A stretch of 64,000 bases of DNA from Empedobacter brevis_A (GCF_965118635.1 NZ_CBCPHV010000005.1:209175-273174); one strand, 5' to 3'. Positions 1-8,677 are shown, counted from the first letter of the stretch. The notes: generated by a model from the sequence alone, not told the origin. Numbers and translations are program-made.

Positions 1-299
1 AAATCTGCTAAAGAAACCAATTCTATATCATTTTTTTCAGCTACATCATTAGCTCCATAAAATAAGAAAATTAGGTTTTCATCCGGTGAAATACGCGCAT
101 TTGTTTCAACTTCAAAACGCTTCATTAAGCCTTCAGTTGTCTCTCCTCCTATTCCAAGATTAAAACAATTAACTTCATTTGCATTGTTATTGTAAAATTC
201 TGCATGACAATATCGTTTCAAAATTTCTACATAACCTCCTAATATTCCGTCGTATTCTCCGTACGTAATACTATCTCCAAAAAATAAGCAGTTTGTCAT
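1..299 (-). CDS. SGNH/GDSL-family hydrolase, N-terminal part (cut by window edge)
   Basis: The minus strand is open from an ATG at 299 to the left edge of the window, giving 99 residues without a stop. The protein starts MTNCLFFGDSITYGEYDG, which is SGNH block I (GDS, with Ser as nucleophile). GIGGETT is the block II glycine region and FYGAND is block III (GxND). These order and space as in SGNH lipases and esterases. The block V Asp/His would lie outside the window. There is no signal peptide, so it is probably cytoplasmic. It lies in the same orientation as the lipid-looking cluster to its right, 86 bp away. Substrate unknown. Confidence 0.85.
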   Translation of the reverse strand, partial: MTNCLFFGDSITYGEYDGILGGYVEILKRYCHAEFYNNNANEVNCFNLGIGGETTEGLMKRFEVETNARISPDENLIFLFYGANDVAEKNDIELVSLAD

Positions 300-385
300 T
301 TTATTGTTTAATTTTTAAATATTATTCCTTTTGAAATCCTTTATAAATGATTTTCTTTTAATAAAAGTAAAGAAAAATAATTCAT

Positions 386-1795
386 CTAAAATAGCACTTT
401 ATCATCTTTTCTCAACTCTTCCAAATAATCTGCTTTTTCGTCGCGGTAAAATAAATTCATCGTTTCGAATGGAATTAATTTCAAATCTTTGTTCACAATA
501 TGTACACAAGATTTTTTTACAGCACGAACATCAAAATCATTTGCATCCATAAAATTCATAATAATTATTCGAAACAAATTATCATAATCTAAATCCAATT
601 CAGGCGCGCAAACTTCTGGTAAACAACAAAGTAATTGATTCACTTTCGGTTGCACTTTATCAACCGAAATTCCTGTACTAAAAATGTCTAATAATTGCAC
701 TTTTAATTCTTCGTCTTGTTCGTAAACAATTGTATTTTTTGATTCATTATTCAACAAATCCGCAGGATTTATGTAACGTGTAAGCGGAATAACCTCATCA
801 TTCAATTTCAACATATATCCCATTGCCAAAGCATCTGGATTACACGGGACTGGAATAATATCATCTGAATTGAAAAGTGGATATTGATCAATAATTTCTT
901 GACGAACTTCTGTCAATGTAATTTTTTCGTGAGCCGAATCATCTCTATTTCTTCCCGCAATTTCTACAGGTTGAAACGTCACGCCACGTACACATTTTTG
1001 TTTGAGTGCAAAATCAATTATTTTACCTATTTCATCAATATTTTTATCTTTTTGTAATACAACAACCAAAGTTGTAGAAAGATTTAATTCATTCAATTTT
1101 TCTAAAGCTTTCATTCGAACATCAGTCAAGTCTTTACCTCTAAAATCTTCTAAAACTTCTTTTTTGAATGAATCAAATTGTAAATAAACTTCAAATTCTG
1201 GTGCATAAGTCGCTAATTTTTCAGCAAAACCAGGATCATTTGCTATTCTAATACCATTTGTATTCAACATCAAATGTTTAATCGGTTTTGACTTGGCTAT
1301 TTCCATAATTTCAAAAAATTGCGGATGAATTGTTGGCTCACCGCCACTAATTTGTACCACATCTGGCTCACCTTCATTTTTTACAATTGTATCGAACATA
1401 GCTTCGATTTGCTCTAAACTACGATGAGAACCGTAATGAGGTGATGACATAGCATAACAAGTTGGACATGTCAAATTGCATCGGTCTGTCACTTCTACAA
1501 TTGATAAACATGAATGTTGCTCGTGATCAACACATAAACCGCAATCGTACGGACAACCATAATCGACATCCGTTCCAAAATGCAAAGGCATCTCAGAAGC
1601 TTTATTATAATTTCTGATGTTCTTGTAATAATCAACATCAGTTGCAATTTTTGTTTTGAAAAAACCATGATCTGGGCAACGTTTTGTCATAAAAACATTT
1701 TGGTCCTCAATAATAATTTTTGCCCCAACTCGTTTCAAACATTCTGGACAAAGACTTATTGTATAATCGTAATAGGTGTAATTTCTAACTGGCAT
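386..1795 (-). CDS. Radical SAM enzyme of the Tes/MJ0619 (COG1964) type
   Basis: A 469-residue radical SAM protein. The cluster-binding CxxxCxxC is C106-N-L-T-C110-P-T-C113 and the SAM-contacting GGEP is at about 151-154. N-terminal cysteines (C16, C19, C40, and CPYDCGLC at 81-88) suggest zinc or extra Fe-S binding. This architecture, with EVTDRCNLTCPTC following a Cys-rich domain, resembles archaeal tetraether lipid synthase and MJ0619-like methyltransferases and their many uncharacterised bacterial relatives. It is the last gene of a minus-strand run after an Lgt-fold protein and two tiny membrane proteins, which is consistent with a lipid or envelope substrate. The substrate is inferred only; a cofactor-modifying role is the alternative. 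Confidence 0.8.
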   Translation of the reverse strand: MPVRNYTYYDYTISLCPECLKRVGAKIIIEDQNVFMTKRCPDHGFFKTKIATDVDYYKNIRNYNKASEMPLHFGTDVDYGCPYDCGLCVDHEQHSCLSIVEVTDRCNLTCPTCYAMSSPHYGSHRSLEQIEAMFDTIVKNEGEPDVVQISGGEPTIHPQFFEIMEIAKSKPIKHLMLNTNGIRIANDPGFAEKLATYAPEFEVYLQFDSFKKEVLEDFRGKDLTDVRMKALEKLNELNLSTTLVVVLQKDKNIDEIGKIIDFALKQKCVRGVTFQPVEIAGRNRDDSAHEKITLTEVRQEIIDQYPLFNSDDIIPVPCNPDALAMGYMLKLNDEVIPLTRYINPADLLNNESKNTIVYEQDEELKVQLLDIFSTGISVDKVQPKVNQLLCCLPEVCAPELDLDYDNLFRIIIMNFMDANDFDVRAVKKSCVHIVNKDLKLIPFETMNLFYRDEKADYLEELRKDDKVLF

Positions 1796-1822
1796 AGTAT
1801 GGTTTTGAGTATATAAAATCTT

Positions 1823-2071
1823 CTATAATAAAATAGAAACAATTGATATTAAAGAAATTAGAATAATTAAAATGATCAAACTAATAAATGATATAAAAAA
1901 CAATAACATTAATCGTTTTCGATTAACATTTTTCTGAATTAATTTATAAATTAAAGTAATAAGACTTGAACCTATAAAAGCTATAAGAATTACAGCTAAT
2001 ACAACAAGAAAAATAATAAAATTTATAGTTCCTTCATGTATAAAATTTTGTAAAAAAATAACTGCTAACAT
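1823..2071 (-). CDS. Small two-helix membrane protein
   Basis: An 82-residue protein with two long hydrophobic segments (about 15-38 and 53-80) separated by a basic stretch (KLIQKNVNRKRL). No recognised family. It sits 10 bp after a 78-residue protein of the same layout and 27 bp before the radical SAM gene. The two small proteins share size, hydrophobic spacing and a central basic loop, so they may be paralogues. The role is unknown; partners of the neighbouring membrane enzyme are a guess from position. Confidence 0.6.
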   Translation of the reverse strand: MLAVIFLQNFIHEGTINFIIFLVVLAVILIAFIGSSLITLIYKLIQKNVNRKRLMLLFFISFISLIILIILISLISIVSILL

Positions 2072-2081
2072 TGGTTAATAT

Positions 2082-2318
2082 TTACACTATTGAACCACAA
2101 ATCATTCCTGAAATAACAAGTGTTATTAATGCACACATTCCGAAAACCATTAAATAGTATTTTCGTTCTTTTTTGTGTCCCGAAATTGAGTTAATAATTA
2201 GCGAAATTAATGAACCAACAACTCCTCCAATAATTGCGATTCCTAACAAAATTATGATGATAACATAAATAATTCCGTTTCCAAGACCACCTTCTGCAAA
2301 GATAACTGTGTAAATCAT
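2082..2318 (-). CDS. Small two-helix membrane protein
   Basis: A 78-residue protein with hydrophobic segments at about 12-45 and 56-76 joined by a polar, basic loop (SGHKKERKYY). Its ATG overlaps the stop of the Lgt-fold gene by four bases (ATGA), so the two are translationally coupled and expressed together. No named family recognised. The similar layout to the next small gene suggests local duplication. Confidence 0.65.
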   Translation of the reverse strand: MIYTVIFAEGGLGNGIIYVIIIILLGIAIIGGVVGSLISLIINSISGHKKERKYYLMVFGMCALITLVISGMICGSIV

Positions 2319-3070
2319 TTTAAATATTTAGGTTTAGTTTGTGATAATTTAAAGATATAATAAATAATGACACAAATGCATGTTAATTGTATAGAACTAA
2401 AGCCTAAAAGCAACGAATGAATTGGTTTGATAAAATCTAGACAAAAACGGAATGAAAAGTAAGCTAGCATAAAAATTTGAAAAAGATATCCCGAAGGATA
2501 AATATATTTTTTCTGAATAATTTTCAAAACGATCCAAAGAAAAATAAGGTAAACAATTTCATACAAAGCAACGGGATGACGCAATAAACCATCTCCTAAA
2601 TTCATTCCGAAAATTGAGTTTGTTTCTATGCCATACGTTTGTTCGTAAATACCAGTCAAAAAACAACCAATCCGACCAATTATCATCGCTAAAATTAAGG
2701 GAAAGACAATCAAATCACCTGTACTTTCTTTATGATTAATAATTTTCTTTGTCAGCTCAACACCAATTAAACCAAAGGTTAATCCGCCGACAATTGTATT
2801 ACTTGTCCAAAAATAAAGAAAGGGATTTTTTGCATCGAAAAAAGCTTGAGTATTTTCTAATGTTCCAACAATTTTAGAACCTAAAAGAGCTCCAATTAAT
2901 GCACCAATAATGATACTAAACGACTGAATTGTTGTTAAACTTGATTTATTACTCTTTCGGAGAAAAGCATAATAACGCATCGCAATAAAAATCCCAATTG
3001 ATTCGAGGATTGGATGAATTAAAACTGAATGTCCAAAAAAATCTACTGTTACTGGAAATTCTATTATCAC
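2315..3070 (-). CDS. Lgt-fold (prolipoprotein diacylglyceryl transferase-like) membrane protein
   Basis: A 251-residue polytopic protein of the Lgt family. The Lgt landmarks are GRIGCFLTG (Lgt GRIGNFxNG, containing the essential Arg), RHPVALYE (Lgt RHPxQLYE) and a C-terminal FRF near position 210, where Lgt has its second essential Arg. The usual HGGLIG loop carrying the conserved His reads GGLTFGLIG, so that His is missing. Lgt transfers diacylglycerol from phosphatidylglycerol to prolipoprotein Cys. Because of the altered motif and the gene company, this may be a paralogue with another acceptor and not the housekeeping enzyme. First gene of a four-gene minus-strand cluster. Confidence 0.75.
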   Translation of the reverse strand: MIIEFPVTVDFFGHSVLIHPILESIGIFIAMRYYAFLRKSNKSSLTTIQSFSIIIGALIGALLGSKIVGTLENTQAFFDAKNPFLYFWTSNTIVGGLTFGLIGVELTKKIINHKESTGDLIVFPLILAMIIGRIGCFLTGIYEQTYGIETNSIFGMNLGDGLLRHPVALYEIVYLIFLWIVLKIIQKKYIYPSGYLFQIFMLAYFSFRFCLDFIKPIHSLLLGFSSIQLTCICVIIYYIFKLSQTKPKYLK

Positions 3071-3115
3071 AATAGTATTGGGTTTTGAGTAAATGTAATT
3101 GATTTTTTAAGAAAT

Positions 3116-3139
3116 AAAAAAGCGATGTCGAACATCGCT
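3116..3139 (-). terminator. Intrinsic terminator after menB
   Basis: An 8-bp perfect stem AGCGATGT/ACATCGCT with a 3-nt loop, followed on the minus strand by a run of T. It lies 26 bp downstream of the menB stop. Confidence 0.85.
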
Positions 3140-3164
3140 TTTACTTTATATTTTGAAAATTTTA

Positions 3165-3998
3165 TTATCTAAATTTAGAAAAATCTCTTGGTCGTTTTTC
3201 TAAGAAAGCATTACGTCCTTCTACAGCTTCTTCAGTTCCGTAAGCAAAACGTGTAGTTTCTCCAGCAAAAATTTGTTGTCCAACCAAACCATCATCCACT
3301 AAATTGAATGCAAATTTCAACATTTTAATTGCCGTTGGCGATTTTGTTAAAATTTCTTGAGCCCAATCAAATGCAACTTGCTCTAACTCATCATGCGGAA
3401 CAACTAAATTTACCATTCCCATATCATAAGCTTCTTGTGCAGAATAATTCAATCCTAAGAAAAATATTTCTCGAGCACGTTTCTGACCAACTTGTTTTGC
3501 TAAATAAGCAGAACCATAACCACCATCGAAAGAAGCAACATCAGCATCTGTTTGTTTAAAAATTGCATGCTCTTTAGAAGCTAACGTCATATCACAAACG
3601 ACATGTAATGAGTGTCCTCCTCCTACTGCCCAACCATTTACAACGGCTACAACAACTTTAGTCGAAAAACGAATCAAACGCTGTACTTCTAAAATATTCA
3701 AACGACCAACTCCATCTTGTCCTTCGTAACCTTTTGCTCCACGAACACGTTGATCTCCTCCTGAACAAAATGCCCAACCTCCATCTTTTGGCGAAGGACC
3801 TTCTCCAGTTAATAAAATCACACCAACTTCACGATCTTCTTCTGCTAATTGAAAAGCATCTAATAATTCGAAAACTGTTTTTGGGCGAAATGCATTGCGA
3901 ACTTCAGGGCGATTAAAAGCAATACGCATTACTCCATCACATTTTTTGAATGTAATATCCTCGTATTCTTTTACCGTTTGCCAATTTATTGTTGCCAT
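3165..3998 (-). CDS. menB: 1,4-dihydroxy-2-naphthoyl-CoA synthase
   Basis: MenB closes the second ring of menaquinone, converting o-succinylbenzoyl-CoA to DHNA-CoA in the cytoplasm. The 277-residue crotonase-fold protein has the MenB-specific FCSGGDQRVRG oxyanion-hole segment, GWAVGGGHSLHVVCD, and a C-terminal EGRNAFLEKRPRDFSKF tail typical of the family. Length is normal. It is 146 bp downstream of the isochorismate synthase gene in the same direction, so it may be a separate unit or the distal gene of that operon. Menaquinone is the usual quinone of flavobacteria. Confidence 0.96.
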   Translation of the reverse strand: MATINWQTVKEYEDITFKKCDGVMRIAFNRPEVRNAFRPKTVFELLDAFQLAEEDREVGVILLTGEGPSPKDGGWAFCSGGDQRVRGAKGYEGQDGVGRLNILEVQRLIRFSTKVVVAVVNGWAVGGGHSLHVVCDMTLASKEHAIFKQTDADVASFDGGYGSAYLAKQVGQKRAREIFFLGLNYSAQEAYDMGMVNLVVPHDELEQVAFDWAQEILTKSPTAIKMLKFAFNLVDDGLVGQQIFAGETTRFAYGTEEAVEGRNAFLEKRPRDFSKFR

Positions 3999-4031
3999 TA
4001 TATATCTTTTTTATTTTGTCTTTTTTAATCC

Positions 4032-4053
4032 TTCGAAAATACTACTTTTCGAA
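4032..4053. repeat. 8-bp inverted repeat in the menB upstream region
   Basis: TTCGAAAA/TTTTCGAA arms separated by 6 bp, 34 bp upstream of the menB start. It has no adjacent T-run suited to a terminator, so it could be an operator or a leader hairpin. Function unknown. Confidence 0.4.
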
Positions 4054-4144
4054 TAAATTCTCTAATTTTAATCTAATCAAATATCTCTTCTAAGCTTAAT
4101 ATAAAATCTTTCTCAAGCAAAGAATAAAATGTATTAATTTTTAA

Positions 4145-5158
4145 TTAAACCAACAATTCTCCGATTGTTTTTGATTTTAATTCTGTTTCTCGCCATTCAT
4201 TTTCTGGAATAGAATCGGGCATTATTCCTCCACCAACATACAAATTTACTTTGTTCGAAAATATTTTAGCACAACGAAGATTAACGAAATATTCTGATTC
4301 TGTTTCATTTTGATAGCCCATAAAACCTGCATAAAAAGTACGATCGTATCCTTCATTTTTTAGAATAAAATCTTTTGATAAATCTTTAGGCATTCCTCCA
4401 ACAGCTGGTGTTGGATGCAAAGCTTTCAGTAAATTATAAAGTTCTGATTTATCTTTGATTTGAGCCGAAATATATGATTTCAAATGTTCAAAGAAACCTG
4501 CATTTACAGAAAATGGTCCATCAACATCAATATATGATGTATAAGGTACTAAAGTTGACGTAATATAATCGGTAACAACTTGTTGTTCATGATATTCCTT
4601 CTCTGTCCATTCGTCTTCTTTCGCCTTTGTTCCAGCCAAAGAAACAGTTTGTATGAATTGATTATTTTCTTTTAATAATAATTCGGGAGAAGCACCTATC
4701 CAACAACCTTCCTCCGCATTATATCGCAAATACAAATAAGCATTTGGATAATGTTCATGTAAATTTTTGAATGTTTCAGCCAAATTTATATTTGACAGAG
4801 AAAGTGTTTTTATTCTACTAATTACAATTTTTTTTGTAGGCGAATCACTCTGTAGTTCTTGAACAGTTTTTTGAATCAAATCGATATAATTATCATACGA
4901 AATTGCTTCATTTTTATCTGATTCTGGCAAAGAAAGTTCGAAATTTGGTAATTTATCTATTTCAATTTCAATAACCTCATCATCTTTAAACTCGATGAAA
5001 GTTGTATTATCAAAACTATTGCAAATAAACTTTTGAGCTGATTCAATCTCTTTATTCTCCCATAATTCTACTTGTGTTGAATTTGGTTTTCTAAAAAGTA
5101 GAAAAGATTGTTGATTTTGAATAAGTTTTTCAAGTTTATCTTGAAATTTTTTAAACAT
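4145..5158 (-). CDS. menF: Isochorismate synthase (chorismate-binding enzyme)
   Basis: A 337-residue chorismate-binding enzyme that converts chorismate to isochorismate, the first committed step to menaquinone. The C-terminal half carries the family signatures: WIGASPELLL, SLAGTKAK, ALHPTPAVGGMPKD, GYDRTFYAGF and NLRCAKIF. The N-terminal half is shorter than in E. coli MenF/EntC, as is common in Bacteroidota. Its start overlaps the end of the upstream thioesterase gene by 8 bp, so the two are coupled. With menB downstream, the menaquinone role is favoured over a siderophore EntC; no siderophore genes are nearby. Confidence 0.9.
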   Translation of the reverse strand: MFKKFQDKLEKLIQNQQSFLLFRKPNSTQVELWENKEIESAQKFICNSFDNTTFIEFKDDEVIEIEIDKLPNFELSLPESDKNEAISYDNYIDLIQKTVQELQSDSPTKKIVISRIKTLSLSNINLAETFKNLHEHYPNAYLYLRYNAEEGCWIGASPELLLKENNQFIQTVSLAGTKAKEDEWTEKEYHEQQVVTDYITSTLVPYTSYIDVDGPFSVNAGFFEHLKSYISAQIKDKSELYNLLKALHPTPAVGGMPKDLSKDFILKNEGYDRTFYAGFMGYQNETESEYFVNLRCAKIFSNKVNLYVGGGIMPDSIPENEWRETELKSKTIGELLV

Positions 5159-5573
5159 GTTTTTTAGAAATAATTGCGTTTGTTAAATGTGTATAACAGA
5201 TTAATTTGTCGTTTTCATCTTTAATTTCGATTTTTATTAAATGCGAAGTACGACCTTGTTTCACAACAGTTGCATATCCAAAAATTGTTCCTTCCTTTTT
5301 TGGACGAAGATGATTTGCATCAACATGTTGACCAACTGCCACAAAATCATCAGAATCTAAAATTATATTCGATAAAGTGCTACCCAATGTTTCTGCCAAA
5401 ACGATAGAAGCTCCGCCATGCAAAAGACCAAAAGGCTGATGAACTTTACTTGTAACAGGCATTTTTCCTGATAAAAAATCTTCTCCAACTGCTGTAAATT
5501 CTATATCTAAAGTCTCAAGTAATGTATTTTTTGACATTTCGTTGAGCTTTTTTAAACGATCTTGTTCATTCAT
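5151..5573 (-). CDS. menI: Hotdog-fold thioesterase, probable DHNA-CoA hydrolase
   Basis: A 140-residue PaaI/YdiI-type hotdog thioesterase. The segment LLHGGASIVLAETLGS matches the YdiI/MenI active site (HGG and catalytic Glu), and VGQHVDANHLRP is the second conserved block. MenI hydrolyses DHNA-CoA to DHNA, the step after MenB, so the position between menaquinone genes fits well. A phenylacetyl-CoA thioesterase (PaaI) is less likely because there are no paa genes here. It lies 3 bp after the acyltransferase gene and overlaps menF by 8 bp. Confidence 0.8.
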   Translation of the reverse strand: MNEQDRLKKLNEMSKNTLLETLDIEFTAVGEDFLSGKMPVTSKVHQPFGLLHGGASIVLAETLGSTLSNIILDSDDFVAVGQHVDANHLRPKKEGTIFGYATVVKQGRTSHLIKIEIKDENDKLICYTHLTNAIISKKHV

Positions 5574-5576
5574 GAT

Positions 5577-6137
5577 TTAAAATATTTTTGGATTATAAAG
5601 TTCAGGATATTTTGGGTTAACATCTTTATAAAAATCTTGAATTTCGCTCATTACTTCTTCTAAAGTTCTGTTTTCTGTTTCTACAATTTTTGAAATTCCA
5701 GCTCGTTTTTTCTTAAAATCACAATAACCTAAAACAATCGGAACATCTGCTTTTTGTGCAATGTAAAAAAATCCATTTTTCCATTTTTCTGCACGCGATC
5801 TCGTTCCTTCTGGTGTATTGATTAAATATAATTTATCTGATTTTTTTAAAATATCCGAAGCAAAATCTACCATATTTTTTCGTTCCGAACGATCTATTCC
5901 AATTCCTCCCATTTTCTTAATAAAATATCCGTACCAAGGCTTTGTCCAAGCATCTTTGATAAACATTTTCATCGGAATTTTCATTTGCCAAAAAGCTAAA
6001 ATAGTATAATAAAAATCCCAATTAGAAGTGTGCGGCGCACAAACCAAAACGCATTTATCTACTTTTGACAAATCGAGATGATTGTCTAATTTCCAACCTC
6101 CTAAAGAATAGAGTAATTTACCTAAAAATTCTTTCAT
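5577..6137 (-). CDS. 1-acyl-glycerol-3-phosphate acyltransferase-family protein
   Basis: An acyltransferase of the PlsC-like superfamily, 186 residues from the chosen ATG at 6137. The HxxxxD motif is HTSNWD, and NTPEGTRSRAEKW matches the family's EGTRS substrate-binding block. A longer reading frame exists to 6200, but its extra 21 codons cross a good -7 box (TATGTTTG, 6160-6167) and a palindrome, so the downstream ATG is preferred. First gene of the acyltransferase-menI-menF run. The acyl acceptor is unknown; this short subfamily without membrane helices is common in Bacteroidota. Confidence 0.8.
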   Translation of the reverse strand: MKEFLGKLLYSLGGWKLDNHLDLSKVDKCVLVCAPHTSNWDFYYTILAFWQMKIPMKMFIKDAWTKPWYGYFIKKMGGIGIDRSERKNMVDFASDILKKSDKLYLINTPEGTRSRAEKWKNGFFYIAQKADVPIVLGYCDFKKKRAGISKIVETENRTLEEVMSEIQDFYKDVNPKYPELYNPKIF

Positions 6138-6141
6138 AAAA

Positions 6142-6167
6142 ATATGCTTTAAGCATATGCAAACATA
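6142..6167 (-). promoter_or_regulatory. Candidate promoter and palindrome before the acyltransferase-men operon
   Basis: On the minus strand a TATGTTTG -7 box (6160-6167) is followed by an 8-1-8 inverted repeat ATATGCTT/AAGCATAT (6142-6158) that ends 5 bp before the ATG. No clear -33 TTG at standard spacing. The palindrome would be at the very 5' end of the transcript or act as an operator at the start site. Confidence 0.45.
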
Positions 6168-6205
6168 CAAAACTCGAAACGGATATTTGTAAATCGACAT
6201 AAAAT

Positions 6206-6240
6206 AAAAAGAGACATTCCTGAATGAAATGTCTCTTTTT
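6206..6240 (-). terminator. Bidirectional-looking intrinsic terminator
   Basis: A 13-bp perfect stem with arms at 6206-6218 and 6228-6240 (core GAGACATT/AATGTCTC) and A5/T5 ends. It follows the PspC gene on the minus strand and precedes the acyltransferase promoter. Confidence 0.85.
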
Positions 6241-6283
6241 ATATATTATTAATTAAAATACTTCTTGAGTTTATGCAAAGAAA

Positions 6284-8077
6284 TCAACGATTATTTGAAT
6301 GATTTCTGTAGTTAATGTTAATAGAATCTGTATCATCTTTATAGTGTATTTCTTGGTTTGTTTTTTTGTTTCTGTTTTCTGTTCTTGGTAAATTCAGTCC
6401 TACAGAACCATCTTTACTTTCAACACGAATTCCATTTTTATCAATTCTAACTCTCGCCGAATCGTTTCCGTCATTTACATTAATGTTTAGATTTTCTGAA
6501 TCAAGATTGATTTCATCTTCAGAATCTGAATCTTTCTGACAATTCAAACATACGAATTTTTTTCCATTATATCCAATAAATTTATTCTTTAAATCGTATA
6601 AATAATCTCGGTCATTATCGTTATTAATAATTTTAATTCGATCAGCATTATTTGAGTGAATCAATTTGTTTTTAGGAACATACAATTTAATGTCAACTGT
6701 TTGGTTTCTGAATTTGCCATCTTTTGGAATTTTAATAAACTCATCTAAATAAAGCTTATTGTCTTTCAATTCATAATTATATCTGATTGCTTCTAAATTT
6801 CGTTTTGCTTCTTCTTTGCTTCCTCCTTTAGAAGAATAAGTAATTTGAACATGAAACTTTTCATCTGTACTTTCTTCAATCTCAAAAATATCATCAATTG
6901 GAATAATTAGGTTTCCATCAGCATCAATTAATTGATCTAAATCGTTAAAAGTTTTGAATTTCATGTTTCCTTCATTATTTTCTCTAAAATAAACTTGTAA
7001 AGTATCAGAAGGAATTATGTAACTTTTTTCTTGTGTCAACTCGACTGAGTTTCTAAATTTACTTGCTGTACTTATTGATATTCCAATGATTGCAAATAAT
7101 GCAACAAACCAAAGAGCTATTGATCCAAATATGACAGCTTTACTTACTTTTACTTTATTCCAGAAACATTTTACGCCTAAAATTGTCAATAAAACACCTG
7201 GAATCATCATCAAAATTCCTCCAAATATCTTAGCTGCCATACTCATCCACTGTTCTTCTACAAGATAACCGAATAATTCTGTTGGCATTTCTGTCCAAGT
7301 TGTAAAGAAGAAGAAAAAACCTCCAATTATTAATCCAATTCCAGAACTTAGAATGATAAATCCTACGAACCAAAGTAAAATTCGTCCAAAAACACCAAAT
7401 ACTCCACCTAATTTATTACTCAATTCTTTACTCCCACTTACAACAGCATCACTGGCTTGTTCTACGTTTTTTTTTAACGTATCAATGTTCGCTGGTTGTC
7501 CGTACATCTGCAATTTTTCAGATGTTGTTTTTGCTTTTGGAACAAAGATTAGCAGAATAAAATAACAGAATACTACTAAGAAAAATGAAACACCAGCTGT
7601 GAAAATTCCTAAAATTCCAAGAACTAACCAAATAGAACGTACAAACCAAGGATCAACGCCCATATAATGTGCTAAACCAGCAGATAACCCTGTTACAATT
7701 GTATCATCTGGATCTCGATACAAACGTTTTGCACTAGTTTGTTGTCCTCCATAAGATTGATTATTTGATGAATAATTCTGAGATGAATTTGTAGATGCAG
7801 TTTCATTTTCTTCATCCTCAACTTTGTATTGATCTGGATGTCCCATTGTCGCAATTACAAAATTGATATCGTCTTCGTTAACAACTTCTCTAAATTTTAA
7901 TCGTTCACGAAACAATTCAGAAATACGGATTTCTACATCTTCAATAATATCTTCTACACCTTCTGTTCCTCTCAACGAAGTTTTAACATCTTGTAAATAG
8001 GTCTTTAATTTATTATAGGCGATTTCGTCTAACACGAAAGAAAATCCTCCTATACTTATTGATACTGTTTTATCCAT
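6284..8077 (-). CDS. PspC-domain envelope protein
   Basis: A 597-residue membrane protein. The N-terminal 100 residues form the Bacteroidota module that starts with a SIGGFSF motif and carries acidic ISELFRERL repeats. The PspC domain follows at about 115-180 (RLYRDPDDTIVTGLSAGLAHYMGVDPWFVRSIW, read in two blocks), then further membrane helices to about 340, and a hydrophilic C-terminal half likely outside the membrane. PspC proteins sense or respond to envelope stress. It overlaps the PadR regulator gene by 8 bp, a common flavobacterial pair, and the regulator probably controls both. The exact ligand or partner is unknown. Confidence 0.85.
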   Translation of the reverse strand: MDKTVSISIGGFSFVLDEIAYNKLKTYLQDVKTSLRGTEGVEDIIEDVEIRISELFRERLKFREVVNEDDINFVIATMGHPDQYKVEDEENETASTNSSQNYSSNNQSYGGQQTSAKRLYRDPDDTIVTGLSAGLAHYMGVDPWFVRSIWLVLGILGIFTAGVSFFLVVFCYFILLIFVPKAKTTSEKLQMYGQPANIDTLKKNVEQASDAVVSGSKELSNKLGGVFGVFGRILLWFVGFIILSSGIGLIIGGFFFFFTTWTEMPTELFGYLVEEQWMSMAAKIFGGILMMIPGVLLTILGVKCFWNKVKVSKAVIFGSIALWFVALFAIIGISISTASKFRNSVELTQEKSYIIPSDTLQVYFRENNEGNMKFKTFNDLDQLIDADGNLIIPIDDIFEIEESTDEKFHVQITYSSKGGSKEEAKRNLEAIRYNYELKDNKLYLDEFIKIPKDGKFRNQTVDIKLYVPKNKLIHSNNADRIKIINNDNDRDYLYDLKNKFIGYNGKKFVCLNCQKDSDSEDEINLDSENLNINVNDGNDSARVRIDKNGIRVESKDGSVGLNLPRTENRNKKTNQEIHYKDDTDSININYRNHSNNR

Positions 8078-8411
8078 TTTTGTGCGTTTCTGTGGTTACT
8101 TTATTCACTGCTTCAATTAACTGTTCCCAAGTTTCAGCTAATTCTTTTAAAAATTTTTCACCTAACTCTGTAAGTGCATAATATTTGCGAGGTGGTCCTG
8201 ATGTTGATTCTTCCCAGCGATACTGTAAAAGGTCATCATTTTTTAGTCTTGTCAAAAGCGGATATAATGTTCCTTCAACAACAATCATCTCTGCTTTTTT
8301 CAATTCGTCTATGATATCAGATGCATATGCATCTCCTTTTTTGATAATGCTGAGAATACAATATTCCAGTACACCTTTTCGCATCTGAACTTTTGTTTTC
8401 TCTATATTCAT
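8070..8411 (-). CDS. PadR-family transcriptional regulator
   Basis: A 113-residue winged-helix repressor of the PadR family: LEYCILSIIKKGDAYASDIIDEL is the HTH and EGTLYPLLTRLKNDDLLQYRW the wing, followed by PPRKYYALTELG. A reading frame extends to a TTG at 8441, but that TTG is part of the -7 box TATATTTG, so the ATG at 8411 is the likely start. First gene of the PadR-PspC operon and probably autoregulated through the dyad just upstream. Confidence 0.9.
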   Translation of the reverse strand: MNIEKTKVQMRKGVLEYCILSIIKKGDAYASDIIDELKKAEMIVVEGTLYPLLTRLKNDDLLQYRWEESTSGPPRKYYALTELGEKFLKELAETWEQLIEAVNKVTTETHKNG

Positions 8412-8438
8412 AAGAACGGCTTGTTTTATTTTGTTATA

Positions 8439-8500
8439 CAAATATATATAAAACTTTTAGTATTATGCAAAACAAAGTACTAAAATATTTTTAGTATTAT
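8439..8500 (-). promoter_or_regulatory. PadR promoter with candidate PadR operator
   Basis: The minus-strand -7 box TATATTTG is at 8439-8446. A perfect 8-3-8 dyad TACTAAAA/TTTTAGTA lies at 8478-8496. The half-site string TTTTAGTATTAT occurs at 8455-8466 and again at 8489-8500, 34 bp apart (about three helical turns). The first copy sits between -7 and -33, so binding there would block RNA polymerase. PadR proteins usually bind such AT-rich dyads in their own promoters. Confidence 0.65.
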
Positions 8501-8677
8501 AAATACAAAATTCAACAAAACCTCTGTTTATCTATGCTTATTGAATTAATATTTTTTTTAGTTTTTTTTAATAAAGATGAATTCTCATCAAAAATCATAT
8601 AATTTGCTTTGAAAAAATATTAACTTTCTCTTAAAATAACGTTCAAAAATCACTCATTTTACTTGAATTAGTTTCCT

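Noticed and set aside
2315..3070. Assignment as the housekeeping lgt gene
   Set aside because: The HGG loop His is missing and the gene is embedded in an accessory-looking cluster, so only a family-level call is made.
8412..8441. Extended N-terminus of the PadR protein from a TTG
   Set aside because: The TTG is part of the -7 promoter box TATATTTG, so it would not be within the transcript.
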